From assembly GCA_041750975.1 (NCBI GenBank), contig JBGSYN010000053.1, forward strand, positions 1 through 38,295: DNA of 38,295 nucleotides. Reading direction: 5' to 3'. The position numbers and the translations under genes are program-made. The stretch's first letter is position 1, and every line of letters begins with the position of its first letter. Below the pieces are notes generated by a model. The model searched no databases. It was not told the DNA's origin and saw only the letters and a list, made by a program, of their open reading frames with translations. The DNA is from JBGSYN01 sp041750975 (GTDB lineage: Bacteria > Pseudomonadota > Alphaproteobacteria > Geminicoccales > Geminicoccaceae). Positions 7,919 through 16,910 of the stretch are shown piece by piece.

Positions 7919-8281
7919 ATGATCGATCCCAAAAAGCGCTTCGAGCGCCGGCGGCGGCGCAATCGCTTCGCACTGAAGCAGCGGTCCAGCGGACGGATGC
8001 GCCTGAGCGTCTTCCGCTCCGGCAAGCATATCTATGGCCAGGTGATCGACGACACCAAGGGTGTCACCCTGGTGACGGCGTCGAGCCTGGAGGTGGCGAT
8101 GCGTGAGAAGATGAAGAATGGCGGCACCATCGATGCGGCCAAGAAGGTCGGGGCACTCCTCGGCGAACGGGCCAAATCGGCCGGCATCGAGACCGTGGTT
8201 TTCGACCGTGGGCCCTACCCCTATCATGGTCGGGTTCGGGCGCTCGCCGATGCGGCGCGCGAATCCGGCCTGTCGTTTTGA
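7919..8281 (+). CDS. rplR: 50S ribosomal protein L18
   Basis: L18 binds 5S rRNA together with L5. The start at ATG 7919 gives 120 residues, with a very basic N-terminus (KKRFERRRRRNRFALKQ), then RLSVFRSGKHIYGQVIDD and VVFDRGPYPYHGRVRALAD. The frame is open further upstream inside rplF, but only this start fits the family. A 35-base gap leads to rpsE. Confidence 0.96.
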   Translation: MIDPKKRFERRRRRNRFALKQRSSGRMRLSVFRSGKHIYGQVIDDTKGVTLVTASSLEVAMREKMKNGGTIDAAKKVGALLGERAKSAGIETVVFDRGPYPYHGRVRALADAARESGLSF

Positions 8282-8316
8282 TTTTTGTTGGCATTTTGAT
8301 TTTCTAGGAAAGAAGC

Positions 8317-8874
8317 ATGGCGCAGCGTGGACGCGGCGGCGACGACCGTAACCAGGATTCCGAACTCACCGATCGTCTGGTATCGGTCAATCGTGTCGCC
8401 AAGGTTGTCAAGGGCGGCCGGCGGTTCGGGTTCTCGGCACTGGTCGTGGTCGGAGACGGCAAGGGCAGGGTCGGTTATGGCACCGGTAAGGCGCGTGAGG
8501 TGCCGGAAGCGGTGCGGAAGGCGACCGAGCAGGCCAAGCGGACGATGGTGCGCGTGCCGTTGCGGCAGGGGCGCACCCTGCATCACGACGTCATAGGTCG
8601 TTACGGTGCTGGCCATGTGGTGCTGCGCTCGGCACCGCCGGGAACCGGCATCATCGCCGGCGGTCCGATGCGTGCGGTCTTCGAATCCCTGGGTATCGGC
8701 GATGTGGTTGCCAAATCGATGGGCACCTCGAACCCGCACAACATGATCAAGGCGACGTTCACGGCCCTTTTGTTGTGCATGTCGCCCCGTTCCGTGGCGG
8801 CCAAGCGCGGCCGTAAGGTCAGCGATATCGTCGGCCGCCGCGAGACGGTCGAAACCCCGGCGCAGGCAGGCTGA
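8317..8874 (+). CDS. rpsE: 30S ribosomal protein S5
   Basis: S5 is important for decoding accuracy; changes in its N-terminal part give spectinomycin resistance in other bacteria. The 185-residue protein contains RLVSVNRVAKVVKGGRRFGF and VVGDGKGRVGYGTGKAREVP in the N-terminal double-stranded RNA-binding-like domain. The segment GTGIIAGGPMRAVFE and the NPHNMIKATF stretch follow. The start is preceded by a clear AGGAAAG. Confidence 0.97.
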   Translation: MAQRGRGGDDRNQDSELTDRLVSVNRVAKVVKGGRRFGFSALVVVGDGKGRVGYGTGKAREVPEAVRKATEQAKRTMVRVPLRQGRTLHHDVIGRYGAGHVVLRSAPPGTGIIAGGPMRAVFESLGIGDVVAKSMGTSNPHNMIKATFTALLLCMSPRSVAAKRGRKVSDIVGRRETVETPAQAG

Positions 8875-8876
8875 CC

Positions 8877-9083
8877 ATGGCGGCGACGACGGGCATGAAG
8901 GGCAAGGTCAGGGTGACCCAGACGGGCAGCCCGATCGGCCGTAAGGACAATCAGCGAGCGACGCTCATCGCACTCGGGCTCACCAAGATGCATCGATCCA
9001 ACGTGATCGAGCTCAATGATGCCAATCGTGGGCGGGTCGAAACGGTTTGCCACCTGCTTCGCATCGAGGAAGTGAGCAAGTAG
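8877..9083 (+). CDS. rpmD: 50S ribosomal protein L30
   Basis: L30 is a small 5S-proximal protein of the large subunit. The 68-residue product contains KVRVTQTGSPIGRKDNQRATL and a C-terminal segment, VETVCHLLRIEEV, both typical. Two bases separate it from rpsE and 24 from rplO, the standard spc order. Confidence 0.95.
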   Translation: MAATTGMKGKVRVTQTGSPIGRKDNQRATLIALGLTKMHRSNVIELNDANRGRVETVCHLLRIEEVSK

Positions 9084-9107
9084 GCTCATTCTGAATTGGA
9101 TTGAATT

Positions 9108-9629
9108 ATGCGTTTGAACGAACTCCGGGATAATCCCGGATCGCGGCGAGTGGCGAAACGCCTCGGCCGCGGTATCGGCTCCGGCAAGGGCAAGACCTCG
9201 GGCAAGGGACACAAGGGCCAGAAGGCGCGCAGCGGCGGTGCCGAGCGGGTCTTCGAGGGCGGCCAGATGCCGATTTATATGCGGCTGCCGAAACGCGGCT
9301 TCAAAAATCCCGGCCGGGCGCACTATGCGGAGATCAATCTCGACCGCTTGCAGTCGGCGATCGATGCCGGCAAGCTCGATTCGAAGGCGACCATCGACGG
9401 TGATATGCTGGTCAAGGCCGGGATCATCAGGCGGGAGCTCGACGGAGTCCGCCTGCTCGGGCGGGGCGAGCTCAAGACGGCGTTGACGATCGAGGTTGCC
9501 GGCGCCAGCAAGGGCGCTATTTCTGCGGTTGAGGCAGCGGGCGGCAAGGTGATCGCGCGGGAAGGCAGGGCCGGTACCGCCAAAGACGCTCCTGCCGCGG
9601 CGGAAGCGTCGACAGAGGCAGGCAATTAG
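9108..9629 (+). CDS. rplO: 50S ribosomal protein L15
   Basis: L15 is a late 50S assembly protein. It begins MRLNELRDNPGSRRVAKRLG and has the Gly/Lys-rich stretch GSGKGKTSGKGHKGQKARSG, then PIYMRLPKRGFKNPGR. At 173 residues it is longer than the E. coli protein; the extra part is an Ala/Glu-rich C-terminal tail after about residue 150. It lies 39 bases before secY. Confidence 0.96.
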   Translation: MRLNELRDNPGSRRVAKRLGRGIGSGKGKTSGKGHKGQKARSGGAERVFEGGQMPIYMRLPKRGFKNPGRAHYAEINLDRLQSAIDAGKLDSKATIDGDMLVKAGIIRRELDGVRLLGRGELKTALTIEVAGASKGAISAVEAAGGKVIAREGRAGTAKDAPAAAEASTEAGN

Positions 9630-9668
9630 CGCAGTCCGCAACGAGAACTATTCTTTGAAGGAGCTCCC

Positions 9669-11012
9669 ATGGCATCGGTCGCGGAGCAGCTAGCGGCGAA
9701 TATCAATTTCGGCGCGTTCGCCAAGGCGACCGAGCTCAGGAAGCGTATCTTCTTCGCGCTCGGCTGTCTGATCGTCTACCGCCTCGGAACCTACATTCCG
9801 CTGCCGGGCATCGATCCGGTTATCATGGCCCAGGTCTTCCAGCAGCAGGCTGGCGGGATCATGGGCATGTTCAACATGTTCGCAGGCGGCGCACTCGAGC
9901 GGATGTCGATCTTCGCGCTCGGCATCCTCCCCTATATCTCCGCCTCCATCATTATGCAGTTGATGACGGCGGTCTCGCCGAGCATCGAGCAGCTCAAGAA
10001 GGAAGGCGAGAGCGGCCGCAAGAAGATCAACCAGTATACGCGCTATCTGACGGTGGCGCTTGCGGCGTTTCAGGCCTATGGGCTCGCGGTCGGCCTTGAG
10101 AATATGAGCTCGGGCTCGGGCTCGGCCGTCCTTGACGCCGGCTGGTTTTTCCGGGCGACGACAGTGATCACCATCGTCGGCGGCACGCTCTTCTTGATGT
10201 GGCTCGGCGAGCAGATCACCGCACGCGGGATCGGCAACGGCATCTCGCTGATCATCTTCACCGGAATCATCGCGCAGCTGCCGTCCTCGCTGGCGAGCGT
10301 CCTCGAATTGAGCCGGACCGGCGCCATATCCCCGATCTTCATCATCGTGCTGTTGTTGATGATGATCGCCGTGATCGCTTTCATCGTCTTTATGGAGCGG
10401 GCCCAGCGCCGAGTGCTGGTGCAATATCCCAAGCGCCAGCAGGGCAATCGCATGTTCGGCGGCGAGAGTTCGCACCTGCCGTTGAAACTCAATACCTCAG
10501 GCGTCATTCCGGCGATTTTCGCAAGTTCCTTGCTTCTGTTGCCGGCAACCCTCGGCAGCTTCGCCGCCACCGGCGGCTCGGAACTGCTCGGGACAGTGAG
10601 CGCGCTCCTGGGACGGGGCCAGCCGCTGTTCCTCTTGATCTACATCAGCCTGATCGTCTTCTTTGCCTTCTTCTATACATCGATCGTCTTCAATCCGCAG
10701 GAAACGGCGGACAATTTGCGCAAGCATGGGGGCTTCATTCCGGGGATCAGGCCCGGTCAGCGGACAGCGGAATATCTCGACTATCTCTTGACAAGGCTCA
10801 CGACGGTCGGCGCCATCTATCTGGCGGCGGTCTGTGCCTTGCCCGAGATCATGATCTCCCAATATGCCGTGCCGTTTTATTTTGGTGGCACTAGCCTGCT
10901 GATCGTGGTCTCTGTGACGATGGATACGGTGGCGCAGATCCAGTCGCATCTGATCGCGCATCAATATGAGGGGCTCATCAAGAAGTCCCGGCTAAGGGGC
11001 AGGCGTGGATGA
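9669..11012 (+). CDS. secY: Preprotein translocase subunit SecY
   Basis: SecY is the pore of the SecYEG channel in the inner membrane. The 447-residue protein has ten hydrophobic segments; TM1 is FFALGCLIVYRLGTYIPLPG, and the plug region FNMFAGGALERMSIFALGI follows. Conserved cytosolic loops include QYPKRQQGNRMFGGESS and the GGFIPGIRPGQRTAEYL motif. An AAGGAG precedes the start. Its last four bases overlap adk (ATGA), coupling the two genes. Confidence 0.98.
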   Translation: MASVAEQLAANINFGAFAKATELRKRIFFALGCLIVYRLGTYIPLPGIDPVIMAQVFQQQAGGIMGMFNMFAGGALERMSIFALGILPYISASIIMQLMTAVSPSIEQLKKEGESGRKKINQYTRYLTVALAAFQAYGLAVGLENMSSGSGSAVLDAGWFFRATTVITIVGGTLFLMWLGEQITARGIGNGISLIIFTGIIAQLPSSLASVLELSRTGAISPIFIIVLLLMMIAVIAFIVFMERAQRRVLVQYPKRQQGNRMFGGESSHLPLKLNTSGVIPAIFASSLLLLPATLGSFAATGGSELLGTVSALLGRGQPLFLLIYISLIVFFAFFYTSIVFNPQETADNLRKHGGFIPGIRPGQRTAEYLDYLLTRLTTVGAIYLAAVCALPEIMISQYAVPFYFGGTSLLIVVSVTMDTVAQIQSHLIAHQYEGLIKKSRLRGRRG

Positions 11013-11578
11013 ACATCATTCTTTTCGGTCCGCCGGGCGCCGGTAAGGGCACTCAGGCGGATCGCCTCAAGAAGAAACATGTGCTGGCTCATCTTTCGAC
11101 CGGCGACATGTTGCGCGCGGCGATCGCCGAGGGCACCGAACTCGGCAAGCAAGCCAAGGTCATCATGGATCGGGGCGATTTGGTGTCCGACCAATTGATC
11201 TGCGGTGTCGTTGCCGAGCGGATCGAGGAGGCCGATTGCGCTAACGGCTTCATCCTCGACGGCTTCCCGCGAACCTTGCCGCAGGCTGAATCCCTAGACC
11301 GCATGCTGAAGTCGAAAGCGAAGAACATTGATGCCGTGATCCAGATCAAGGTGGTGGAGGACGTGCTGGTCGAGCGCATCGCCAAGCGAGCGCGTGAGAG
11401 CGGAGGAAACCGCGGCGACGACACGCACGAGGTTCTGAAAAACCGAATGAATGTTTATAATCAGCAGACCGCACCCGTTCTGCCTCATTACGACGCTCTA
11501 GGTCTCTTGCGGGTGGTGGATGGCATGCAGAGCATCGATGCCGTCACGGCCGAAATCGAATCGCATTTGCCCCGCTGA
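11009..11578 (+). CDS. adk: Adenylate kinase
   Basis: This cytoplasmic enzyme interconverts ATP + AMP and 2 ADP. The Walker A loop GPPGAGKGTQ is at residues 7-16. The AMP-binding signature FILDGFPRT lies near residue 77, and RARESGGNRGDD marks a reduced LID. At 189 residues it is the short form without the zinc-type LID domain, usual in Alphaproteobacteria. Placed between secY and rpsM, as is common in this class. Confidence 0.97.
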   Translation: MNIILFGPPGAGKGTQADRLKKKHVLAHLSTGDMLRAAIAEGTELGKQAKVIMDRGDLVSDQLICGVVAERIEEADCANGFILDGFPRTLPQAESLDRMLKSKAKNIDAVIQIKVVEDVLVERIAKRARESGGNRGDDTHEVLKNRMNVYNQQTAPVLPHYDALGLLRVVDGMQSIDAVTAEIESHLPR

Positions 11579-11604
11579 TGGGCCAGAATCTTGGATGGCA
11601 TCGA

Positions 11605-11632
11605 TTGACAGGAGCGGTGCCCACACTATAAC
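11605..11632 (+). promoter_or_regulatory. Candidate sigma70 promoter for the alpha operon (rpsM)
   Basis: TTGACA (11605-11610), a 16-base spacer and TATAAC (11627-11632) match the sigma70 consensus well and lie about 75 bases before rpsM. The -10 box sits inside a short inverted repeat (CACAC, 7 bases, GTGTG). The call rests on sequence match and position in the 128-base adk-rpsM gap. Confidence 0.55.
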
Positions 11633-11706
11633 TGTGTGTTTCGGGATGCGCTTTGGCGCGTCCTGTTCGTTTCTGACACAACCCAATCATCCTTGGAGAA
11701 CGGGAC

Positions 11707-12084
11707 GTGGCGCGTATAGCCGGCGTGAACATCCCAACACATAAACCTGTTTGGATTGCGCTGACCTACATCTATGGGATCGGTCGCACGACCTCGCGCA
11801 ATCTTCTCGGCGCGGTGGAAGTTCCGTTGGAACGCCGCGTCAATGAATTGAGCGACGCCGAGCTCGGGCGCATCAGAGACGCCATCGACCGCGAGACCAA
11901 GGTCGAGGGTGAGCTTCGTCGCGAGACCGCGATGAGTATCAAGCGTCTGCTGGATCTGGGCTGCTATCGTGGCCTCAGACATCGCCGTGGTTTGCCGGTC
12001 CGGGGTCAACGTACCCACACCAACGCGCGGACCCGGAAAGGGCCGGCCAAGTCAATCGCCGGCAAGAAGAAGGTGAAGAAGTAA
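11707..12084 (+). CDS. rpsM: 30S ribosomal protein S13
   Basis: S13 contacts tRNA and forms bridges to the 50S subunit. The start is GTG 11707, preceded by TTGGAGAA; the product is 125 residues. It begins ARIAGVNIPTHKPVWIALTY, contains YIYGIGRTTSRNLL and ends with the basic RGLPVRGQRTHTNARTRKG tail, all family signatures. It opens the alpha-operon part (rpsM-rpsK-rpoA-rplQ) after the promoter candidate. rpmJ, often found near here, is absent. Confidence 0.97.
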   Translation: MARIAGVNIPTHKPVWIALTYIYGIGRTTSRNLLGAVEVPLERRVNELSDAELGRIRDAIDRETKVEGELRRETAMSIKRLLDLGCYRGLRHRRGLPVRGQRTHTNARTRKGPAKSIAGKKKVKK

Positions 12085-12090
12085 CCGACC

Positions 12091-12483
12091 ATGGCCACCG
12101 AAAGCTCGACACGTCTGCGCCGCCGTGAGCGCAAGAATATTTCGTCGGGTGTCGCCCACGTCAGCGCCACCTTCAACAACACCATGATTACGATCACCGA
12201 TGTCCAGGGGAATGCGATCTCCTGGTCGAGCGCCGGCTCGCAAGGCTTCAAAGGTTCGCGTAAATCGACGCCGTTCGCCGCCCAGGTCGCGGCCGAAGCG
12301 GCGGCCCGCAAGGCTGCCGAGCACGGTATGAAGACCGTCGAGGTCTTCGTTCGCGGTCCGGGGTCGGGCCGAGAATCGGCGTTGCGTGCGCTGCAGACCG
12401 CAGGCTTCCAGATCACTAATATCCGCGACGTCACACCCATTCCGCACAATGGCTGCAGGCCGCGCAAGCGGCGTCGCGTATAG
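12091..12483 (+). CDS. rpsK: 30S ribosomal protein S11
   Basis: S11 lies on the 30S platform near the mRNA exit. The 130-residue protein contains KNISSGVAHVSATFNNTMIT, the SAGSQGFKGSRKSTPFAAQ segment and the C-terminal signature DVTPIPHNGCRPRKRRRV. It follows rpsM after 6 bases. A 91-base leader with a weak inverted repeat (GCAATC...GATTGC) separates it from rpoA. Confidence 0.97.
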   Translation: MATESSTRLRRRERKNISSGVAHVSATFNNTMITITDVQGNAISWSSAGSQGFKGSRKSTPFAAQVAAEAAARKAAEHGMKTVEVFVRGPGSGRESALRALQTAGFQITNIRDVTPIPHNGCRPRKRRRV

Positions 12484-12574
12484 CCCTCTTTTTCATCGGC
12501 AATCTGGTGGTCCGATCTAGCGAGCGCCGGATTGCGGTTGTGAATTATCCCTTCTCGAACCCGAGGAATCTCTC

Positions 12575-13591
12575 TTGCTGCAGAAGAACTGGCAGGATCT
12601 CATCAAACCGCAGAAGCTCGACGTGCAGCCGGGCAGGCGACCGCATCGCGAGGCGACGATCGTCGTCGAGCCGCTCGAGCGGGGTTTCGGGATCACGCTC
12701 GGCAACGCTCTCCGCCGTATTTTGCTTTCGGCCCTGCAGGGCTCGGCGATCACCGCCATCCACATCGACGGTGTGCTGCACGAGTTCTCGACGATCGACG
12801 GCGTCCGCGAGGACGTGACCGATATCGTCCTCAATCTCAAGTCGCTCGGCCTGCGCCTGCACAGCGACACCCCGAAGCGCCTCTATCTCAAGGCCCAGGG
12901 TCCGGCCGTCGTAACTGCCGGCATGATCGAAGTCGGGCATGATGTCGAAATCATGGATCCGGATCACGTCATCTGTCACGTCGATCAGGGTGGCAAGCTC
13001 TCGATGGAGCTTACCGTTTCGACCGGCAAGGGTTATATCCCGGCTGCCGCCAACAAGAGTGAGGACGCGCCGATCGGCATGGTGGCGATCGACGCTATCT
13101 ACAGCCCCGTGCGCAAGGTCGCCTACCGGGTCGACAATGCCCGCGTCGGCCAGCAGACCGACTATGACCGGCTGATGCTGACGGTCGAGACCGACGGTGC
13201 GGTCAGTCCGGAAGATGCCGTAGCCCTCGCTGCCCGTATCCTGCAGGACCAGTTGCAGCTCTTCATCAATTTCGAGGAGCCGCATCTCGCCCAGCCGCAG
13301 GAGCGGCGTCCCGAACTGCCGTTCAATCCCAATCTGCTGCGGAAGGTCGACGAGCTCGAATTGTCGGTGCGCTCCGCCAACTGTCTGAAGAACGACAATA
13401 TCGTTTATATCGGCGATCTCGTTCAAAAGTCGGAAGCGGAAATGTTGCGCACGCCCAATTTCGGCCGCAAATCCTTGAACGAGATCAAGGAGGTGCTGGC
13501 GCATATGGGCTTGCATCTGGGGATGGAAGTTTCCGGCTGGCCGCCCGACAATATCGAGGATCTCGCCCGCAAGGTCGAAGAGCCCTTTTGA
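12575..13591 (+). CDS. rpoA: RNA polymerase alpha subunit
   Basis: Alpha dimers start RNA polymerase assembly, and the C-terminal domain binds UP elements and activators. The start is TTG 12575, giving MLQKNWQDLIKPQKLDV; the length, 338 residues, fits the family. The N-terminal domain shows LERGFGITLGNALRRILLSA. The C-terminal domain shows ELSVRSANCLKNDNI, which holds the Arg equivalent to E. coli R265, and FGRKSLNEIKEVL. No better ATG or GTG start fits. Confidence 0.97.
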   Translation: MLQKNWQDLIKPQKLDVQPGRRPHREATIVVEPLERGFGITLGNALRRILLSALQGSAITAIHIDGVLHEFSTIDGVREDVTDIVLNLKSLGLRLHSDTPKRLYLKAQGPAVVTAGMIEVGHDVEIMDPDHVICHVDQGGKLSMELTVSTGKGYIPAAANKSEDAPIGMVAIDAIYSPVRKVAYRVDNARVGQQTDYDRLMLTVETDGAVSPEDAVALAARILQDQLQLFINFEEPHLAQPQERRPELPFNPNLLRKVDELELSVRSANCLKNDNIVYIGDLVQKSEAEMLRTPNFGRKSLNEIKEVLAHMGLHLGMEVSGWPPDNIEDLARKVEEPF

Positions 13592-13667
13592 GCGGCCGGA
13601 GCCGTAGGATTGACGACGCTGACCGGGATGCCGGAAGACTCAGCATTTAGGATCGGGAATAGGATCG

Positions 13668-14102
13668 ATGCGCCATCGCCGACAGGGGCGGAAACTCAAT
13701 AGGACGCCCAGCCATCGCCGCGCCATGTTCGCCAACATGTCTCAGGCATTGGTCAAGCATGAGCAGATCACGACGACCTTGCCGAAAGCCAAGGAACTGC
13801 GGCCCATCGTCGAAAAACTGGTGACACTGGGCAAGCGCGGCGATCTGCACAGCCGGCGTCTGCTCATCGCTAAGACCCGCTGCGAGAAGACCACAGCCAA
13901 GCTGATCGACGTGCTGGCGCCGCGGTATTCGGAGCGGTCCGGCGGCTATATCCGGATCATGAAGGCCGGCTTCCGCTATGGCGACAATGCACCGATGGCG
14001 GTCATCGAATTCGTCGATCGGGATGTCGACGCCAAAGGACAGGATTCGGGCCCGCCGCAGAATGTCGAGACCTTTGACGAGGAAAGCCTCGCCGCCGCCT
14101 GA
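13668..14102 (+). CDS. rplQ: 50S ribosomal protein L17
   Basis: L17 lies near the tunnel exit. The 144-residue protein begins MRHRRQGRKLNRTPSHRRAM and contains KHEQITTTLPKAKELRPIVE and RSGGYIRIMKAGFRYGDNAP, typical of the family. An acidic C-terminal tail follows, as in other Alphaproteobacteria. The tail region overlaps the most upstream possible start of the following protease gene by 41 bases. Confidence 0.97.
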   Translation: MRHRRQGRKLNRTPSHRRAMFANMSQALVKHEQITTTLPKAKELRPIVEKLVTLGKRGDLHSRRLLIAKTRCEKTTAKLIDVLAPRYSERSGGYIRIMKAGFRYGDNAPMAVIEFVDRDVDAKGQDSGPPQNVETFDEESLAAA

Positions 14103-15558
14103 CCTCGGTGGCAAACCCGCATCGGAATTGAGCATCGCCCGCGGTCTGGTTCTGGCACTGACCCTGGTCACCGTTGCCGGCTTGAATTGGCCGGTCGCGG
14201 CGCAGTCGCCGGAACGTATCGTCCCACAATCGCGGGGCGATATGGTCTTGTCGTTCGCGCCTGTGGTCAAGACCGTGGCGCCGTCCGTGGTCAACGTGCA
14301 AACCCGCAAGGCCGTCGCACCAAGGGCGGTCAATCCGTTCGCCGACGACCCCTTCTTTAGCTTCTTCTTCCGCGACTTTCCGACGATGCCCCGCCAGGAG
14401 CGGCGGCGTGTCGAACAATCGCTGGGTTCGGGCGTCATCGTCCGTGCCGATGGCCTCGTTGTAACCAATCATCATGTCATCGAGGGTGCGGACGAGATCG
14501 AGGTCATTTTGAGCGATCGTCGCGAGTTCGAGGCCGAGGTCATCACCACGGATGAGCGCTCCGATCTGGCGCTGTTGCGAATTGATCCGGGCGACGAGGC
14601 GTTACCGCCGGTCGAGCTTGGGGATTCAGATGCGATCGAGGTCGGTGATCTGGTGCTGGCCTTGGGCAATCCCTTCGGTATCGGCCAGACCGTGACGAGC
14701 GGTATCATTTCGGCGACCGCGCGCACGGCACCTGAGATCGATAGCGACGTTTCGTTCATTCAGACCGACGCTGCCGTCAACCCCGGCAATTCCGGTGGTG
14801 CGCTCGTCACTCTGGACGGCAAGCTCATCGGCATCAACACGGCCATCTTCACCCGCGGCGGCGGCTCGATCGGCATCGGTTTCGCAATCCCCTCGAAGCT
14901 GCTGGCCGCCAGGATCGCATCCGTCGAGCGGGGCGTCGATGGGAGCCAGCGTCCCTGGCTCGGCATCGCCGTCGAGGCTGTGGAACCGGATGTTGCCGCA
15001 GCGCTCGGGATGCGGCATCCCCGTGGGGTCATTGTCAGGGAGCTTTATCCCGTTGGCGCTGCGGATCGTGCCGGGCTCGAAATCGGTGATGTCGTGTTGG
15101 CGGTCGATGGCTATGAGATCAGGGATAATGCGAGTCTGAATTTTCGGCTGGCGCTTGGGGCGATTGGCGACCCCGTGACGCTCGATGTTCTTCGCGACGG
15201 CGACATCCGCTCGGTCAACATCGACCTCGAGGCCCCGATCGAGTTGCCGCTACGCAACGTCAATCGGCTGCCGGAGGGTCACCCTCTCAACGGCATTGTC
15301 GTCGGCAATCTTTCGCCGGCCTTCAATGAAGAGCTGGGCGTTGATATGTTCGAACGCGGTGTCGCGGTGCTCGAAGTCTATCGGAACACCCGGGCCGCGC
15401 GCATGCGGCTGCGGCCAAGAGATATTCTTGTTGCCATCGACGGCACACCGGTCATCTCGCAGGACGAGTTGAACGATCTCTTGGCGCAGCGAGGGGAGGT
15501 CTGGCGGCTCTCGATCAAGCGGGACGGCCGCGTTCAATCGGTCTCGATCCAGGGATGA
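14062..15558 (+). CDS. Periplasmic DegP/HtrA-type serine protease
   Basis: Probably a secreted quality-control protease that degrades misfolded envelope proteins. A hydrophobic signal segment (residues 28-41) is followed by a likely cleavage site PVAA/Q. The trypsin-like domain shows the triad: His in VVTNHHVIEG, Asp in RSDLALLRI and Ser in NPGNSGGAL. Two PDZ domains follow. From ATG 14062 it is 498 residues, overlapping rplQ. A TTG at 14128 would give a cleaner signal peptide without overlap, so the start is uncertain. The last 4 bases overlap rarA. Close to DegP/Do and DegQ; the exact name is not assigned. Confidence 0.93.
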   Translation: MSRPLTRKASPPPDLGGKPASELSIARGLVLALTLVTVAGLNWPVAAQSPERIVPQSRGDMVLSFAPVVKTVAPSVVNVQTRKAVAPRAVNPFADDPFFSFFFRDFPTMPRQERRRVEQSLGSGVIVRADGLVVTNHHVIEGADEIEVILSDRREFEAEVITTDERSDLALLRIDPGDEALPPVELGDSDAIEVGDLVLALGNPFGIGQTVTSGIISATARTAPEIDSDVSFIQTDAAVNPGNSGGALVTLDGKLIGINTAIFTRGGGSIGIGFAIPSKLLAARIASVERGVDGSQRPWLGIAVEAVEPDVAAALGMRHPRGVIVRELYPVGAADRAGLEIGDVVLAVDGYEIRDNASLNFRLALGAIGDPVTLDVLRDGDIRSVNIDLEAPIELPLRNVNRLPEGHPLNGIVVGNLSPAFNEELGVDMFERGVAVLEVYRNTRAARMRLRPRDILVAIDGTPVISQDELNDLLAQRGEVWRLSIKRDGRVQSVSIQG

Positions 15559-16910
15559 ACGATCTTTTCGAAGCGCAAGACAGGGCGGGACCGAAGGGCC
15601 GCTCCGCGCGCACCAAGCAGAATGACCGCCCGCTTGCCGATCGATTGCGGCCCGACCGCCTTGAGGACATCGTCGGCCAGGAAGCGATCTTTGCCGAGGG
15701 TGCGCCGCTCAAACGAATGCTGGCTCGGCAAAAACTCGCCTCGATCATCCTTTGGGGGCCGCCCGGCTGTGGCAAGACGACATTGGCGCGGCTCCTTGCA
15801 GGGGCTGTCGTTCAACCCTTGATGGCGCTTTCGGCCGTCATGTCGGGCGTGGCCGACCTACGCAAATCATTCGACGAAGCGCGCAAGCTCAGGGCCGGCG
15901 GTGCCCAGGCGATTCTCTTCATCGATGAGATCCATCGCTTCAACAAGGCGCAGCAGGATGGTCTCCTGCACGAGGTCGAGGACGGTACGATCGTCTTGAT
16001 CGGTGCAACGACGGAAAATCCGTCCTTCGCGCTGACGGGTGCCTTGATCAGCCGCTGCCACGTGATCGTGCTCGATCGGCTCGGTGAGGCAGCGCTCCTG
16101 GAAATGGTCGAACGCGCGGAGGCGCATCTGTGCCGGACACTGCCCTTGAACGAGGCTGCGCGGGCTCGCCTGGTCGAGCTTGCTGACGGCGATGGCCGCT
16201 ACCTTTTGAACATGGTCGAAAATGTCGCCGATCTGCGGGCTGAACCGGTTCTCGATGTCGAAGGGCTCGCGGTCGTGTTGCAGCAGCGTTTGCCGATCTA
16301 CGACAAACAGGAGGAGGCGCACTACAATCTGATCTCGGCCCTCCATAAATCGGTGCGGGGCTCCGATCCCGATGCCACGCTCTACTGGCTGGCCCGGATG
16401 TTTCAAGGTGGTGAGGACCCGCGCTATATCGCCCGAAGAATTGTGCGCATGGCCAATGAGGATATCGGCCTGGCCGATCCAAGGGCGATCGAGCAGGCTT
16501 TGGCCGCAACCCGGGTCTATGAGCAGCTTGGCTCGCCCGAAGGCGAACTCGCCCTTGCCCAGGCCGCCGTGTACATGGCCATGGCGCCGAAATCGAACGC
16601 TGTCTATACGGCGTTCAAGGGGGCGATGGCCGATGCCCAGACGCATGGCTCGCTGATGCCGCCGGCCCATATCCGCAATGCTCCGACCAAGTTGATGAAG
16701 CAGCTGGGGTATGGCGCGGGCTACAACTATGATCATGATGCCCCCGAGCGGTTTTCGGGGCAGAATTACTTTCCGGATGAGATGCCGCGCGCCGAATATT
16801 ACCGGCCGACCACGGAAGGCGCGGAGGCGAAATTGCGTGAGCGTCTGGAGAGGTTCAAGAAATTGCGTGAGGCGCGGCAGGGGCCTTCGAAGCGACAGGT
16901 GGATCGGTGA
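15555..16910 (+). CDS. rarA: Replication-associated recombination protein A (RarA/MgsA) AAA+ ATPase
   Basis: RarA is a clamp-loader-like ATPase that acts at stalled replication forks. The 451-residue protein has PLADRLRPDRLEDIVGQ at the N-terminus, Walker A GPPGCGKTTLARL near residue 68, and Walker B ILFIDEIHRFNKAQQD. The sensor region GATTENPSFALTGALISRC and the C-terminal tetramerisation part with AVYMAMAPKSNAVYTAF follow. The ATG overlaps the protease stop (ATGA), and its stop overlaps the next gene, so it sits in a coupled operon. Confidence 0.95.
   Translation: MNDLFEAQDRAGPKGRSARTKQNDRPLADRLRPDRLEDIVGQEAIFAEGAPLKRMLARQKLASIILWGPPGCGKTTLARLLAGAVVQPLMALSAVMSGVADLRKSFDEARKLRAGGAQAILFIDEIHRFNKAQQDGLLHEVEDGTIVLIGATTENPSFALTGALISRCHVIVLDRLGEAALLEMVERAEAHLCRTLPLNEAARARLVELADGDGRYLLNMVENVADLRAEPVLDVEGLAVVLQQRLPIYDKQEEAHYNLISALHKSVRGSDPDATLYWLARMFQGGEDPRYIARRIVRMANEDIGLADPRAIEQALAATRVYEQLGSPEGELALAQAAVYMAMAPKSNAVYTAFKGAMADAQTHGSLMPPAHIRNAPTKLMKQLGYGAGYNYDHDAPERFSGQNYFPDEMPRAEYYRPTTEGAEAKLRERLERFKKLREARQGPSKRQVDR

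Noticed and set aside
12484..12574. Regulatory RNA before rpoA
   Set aside because: Only a weak 6-base inverted repeat is present; not enough to call a structure.
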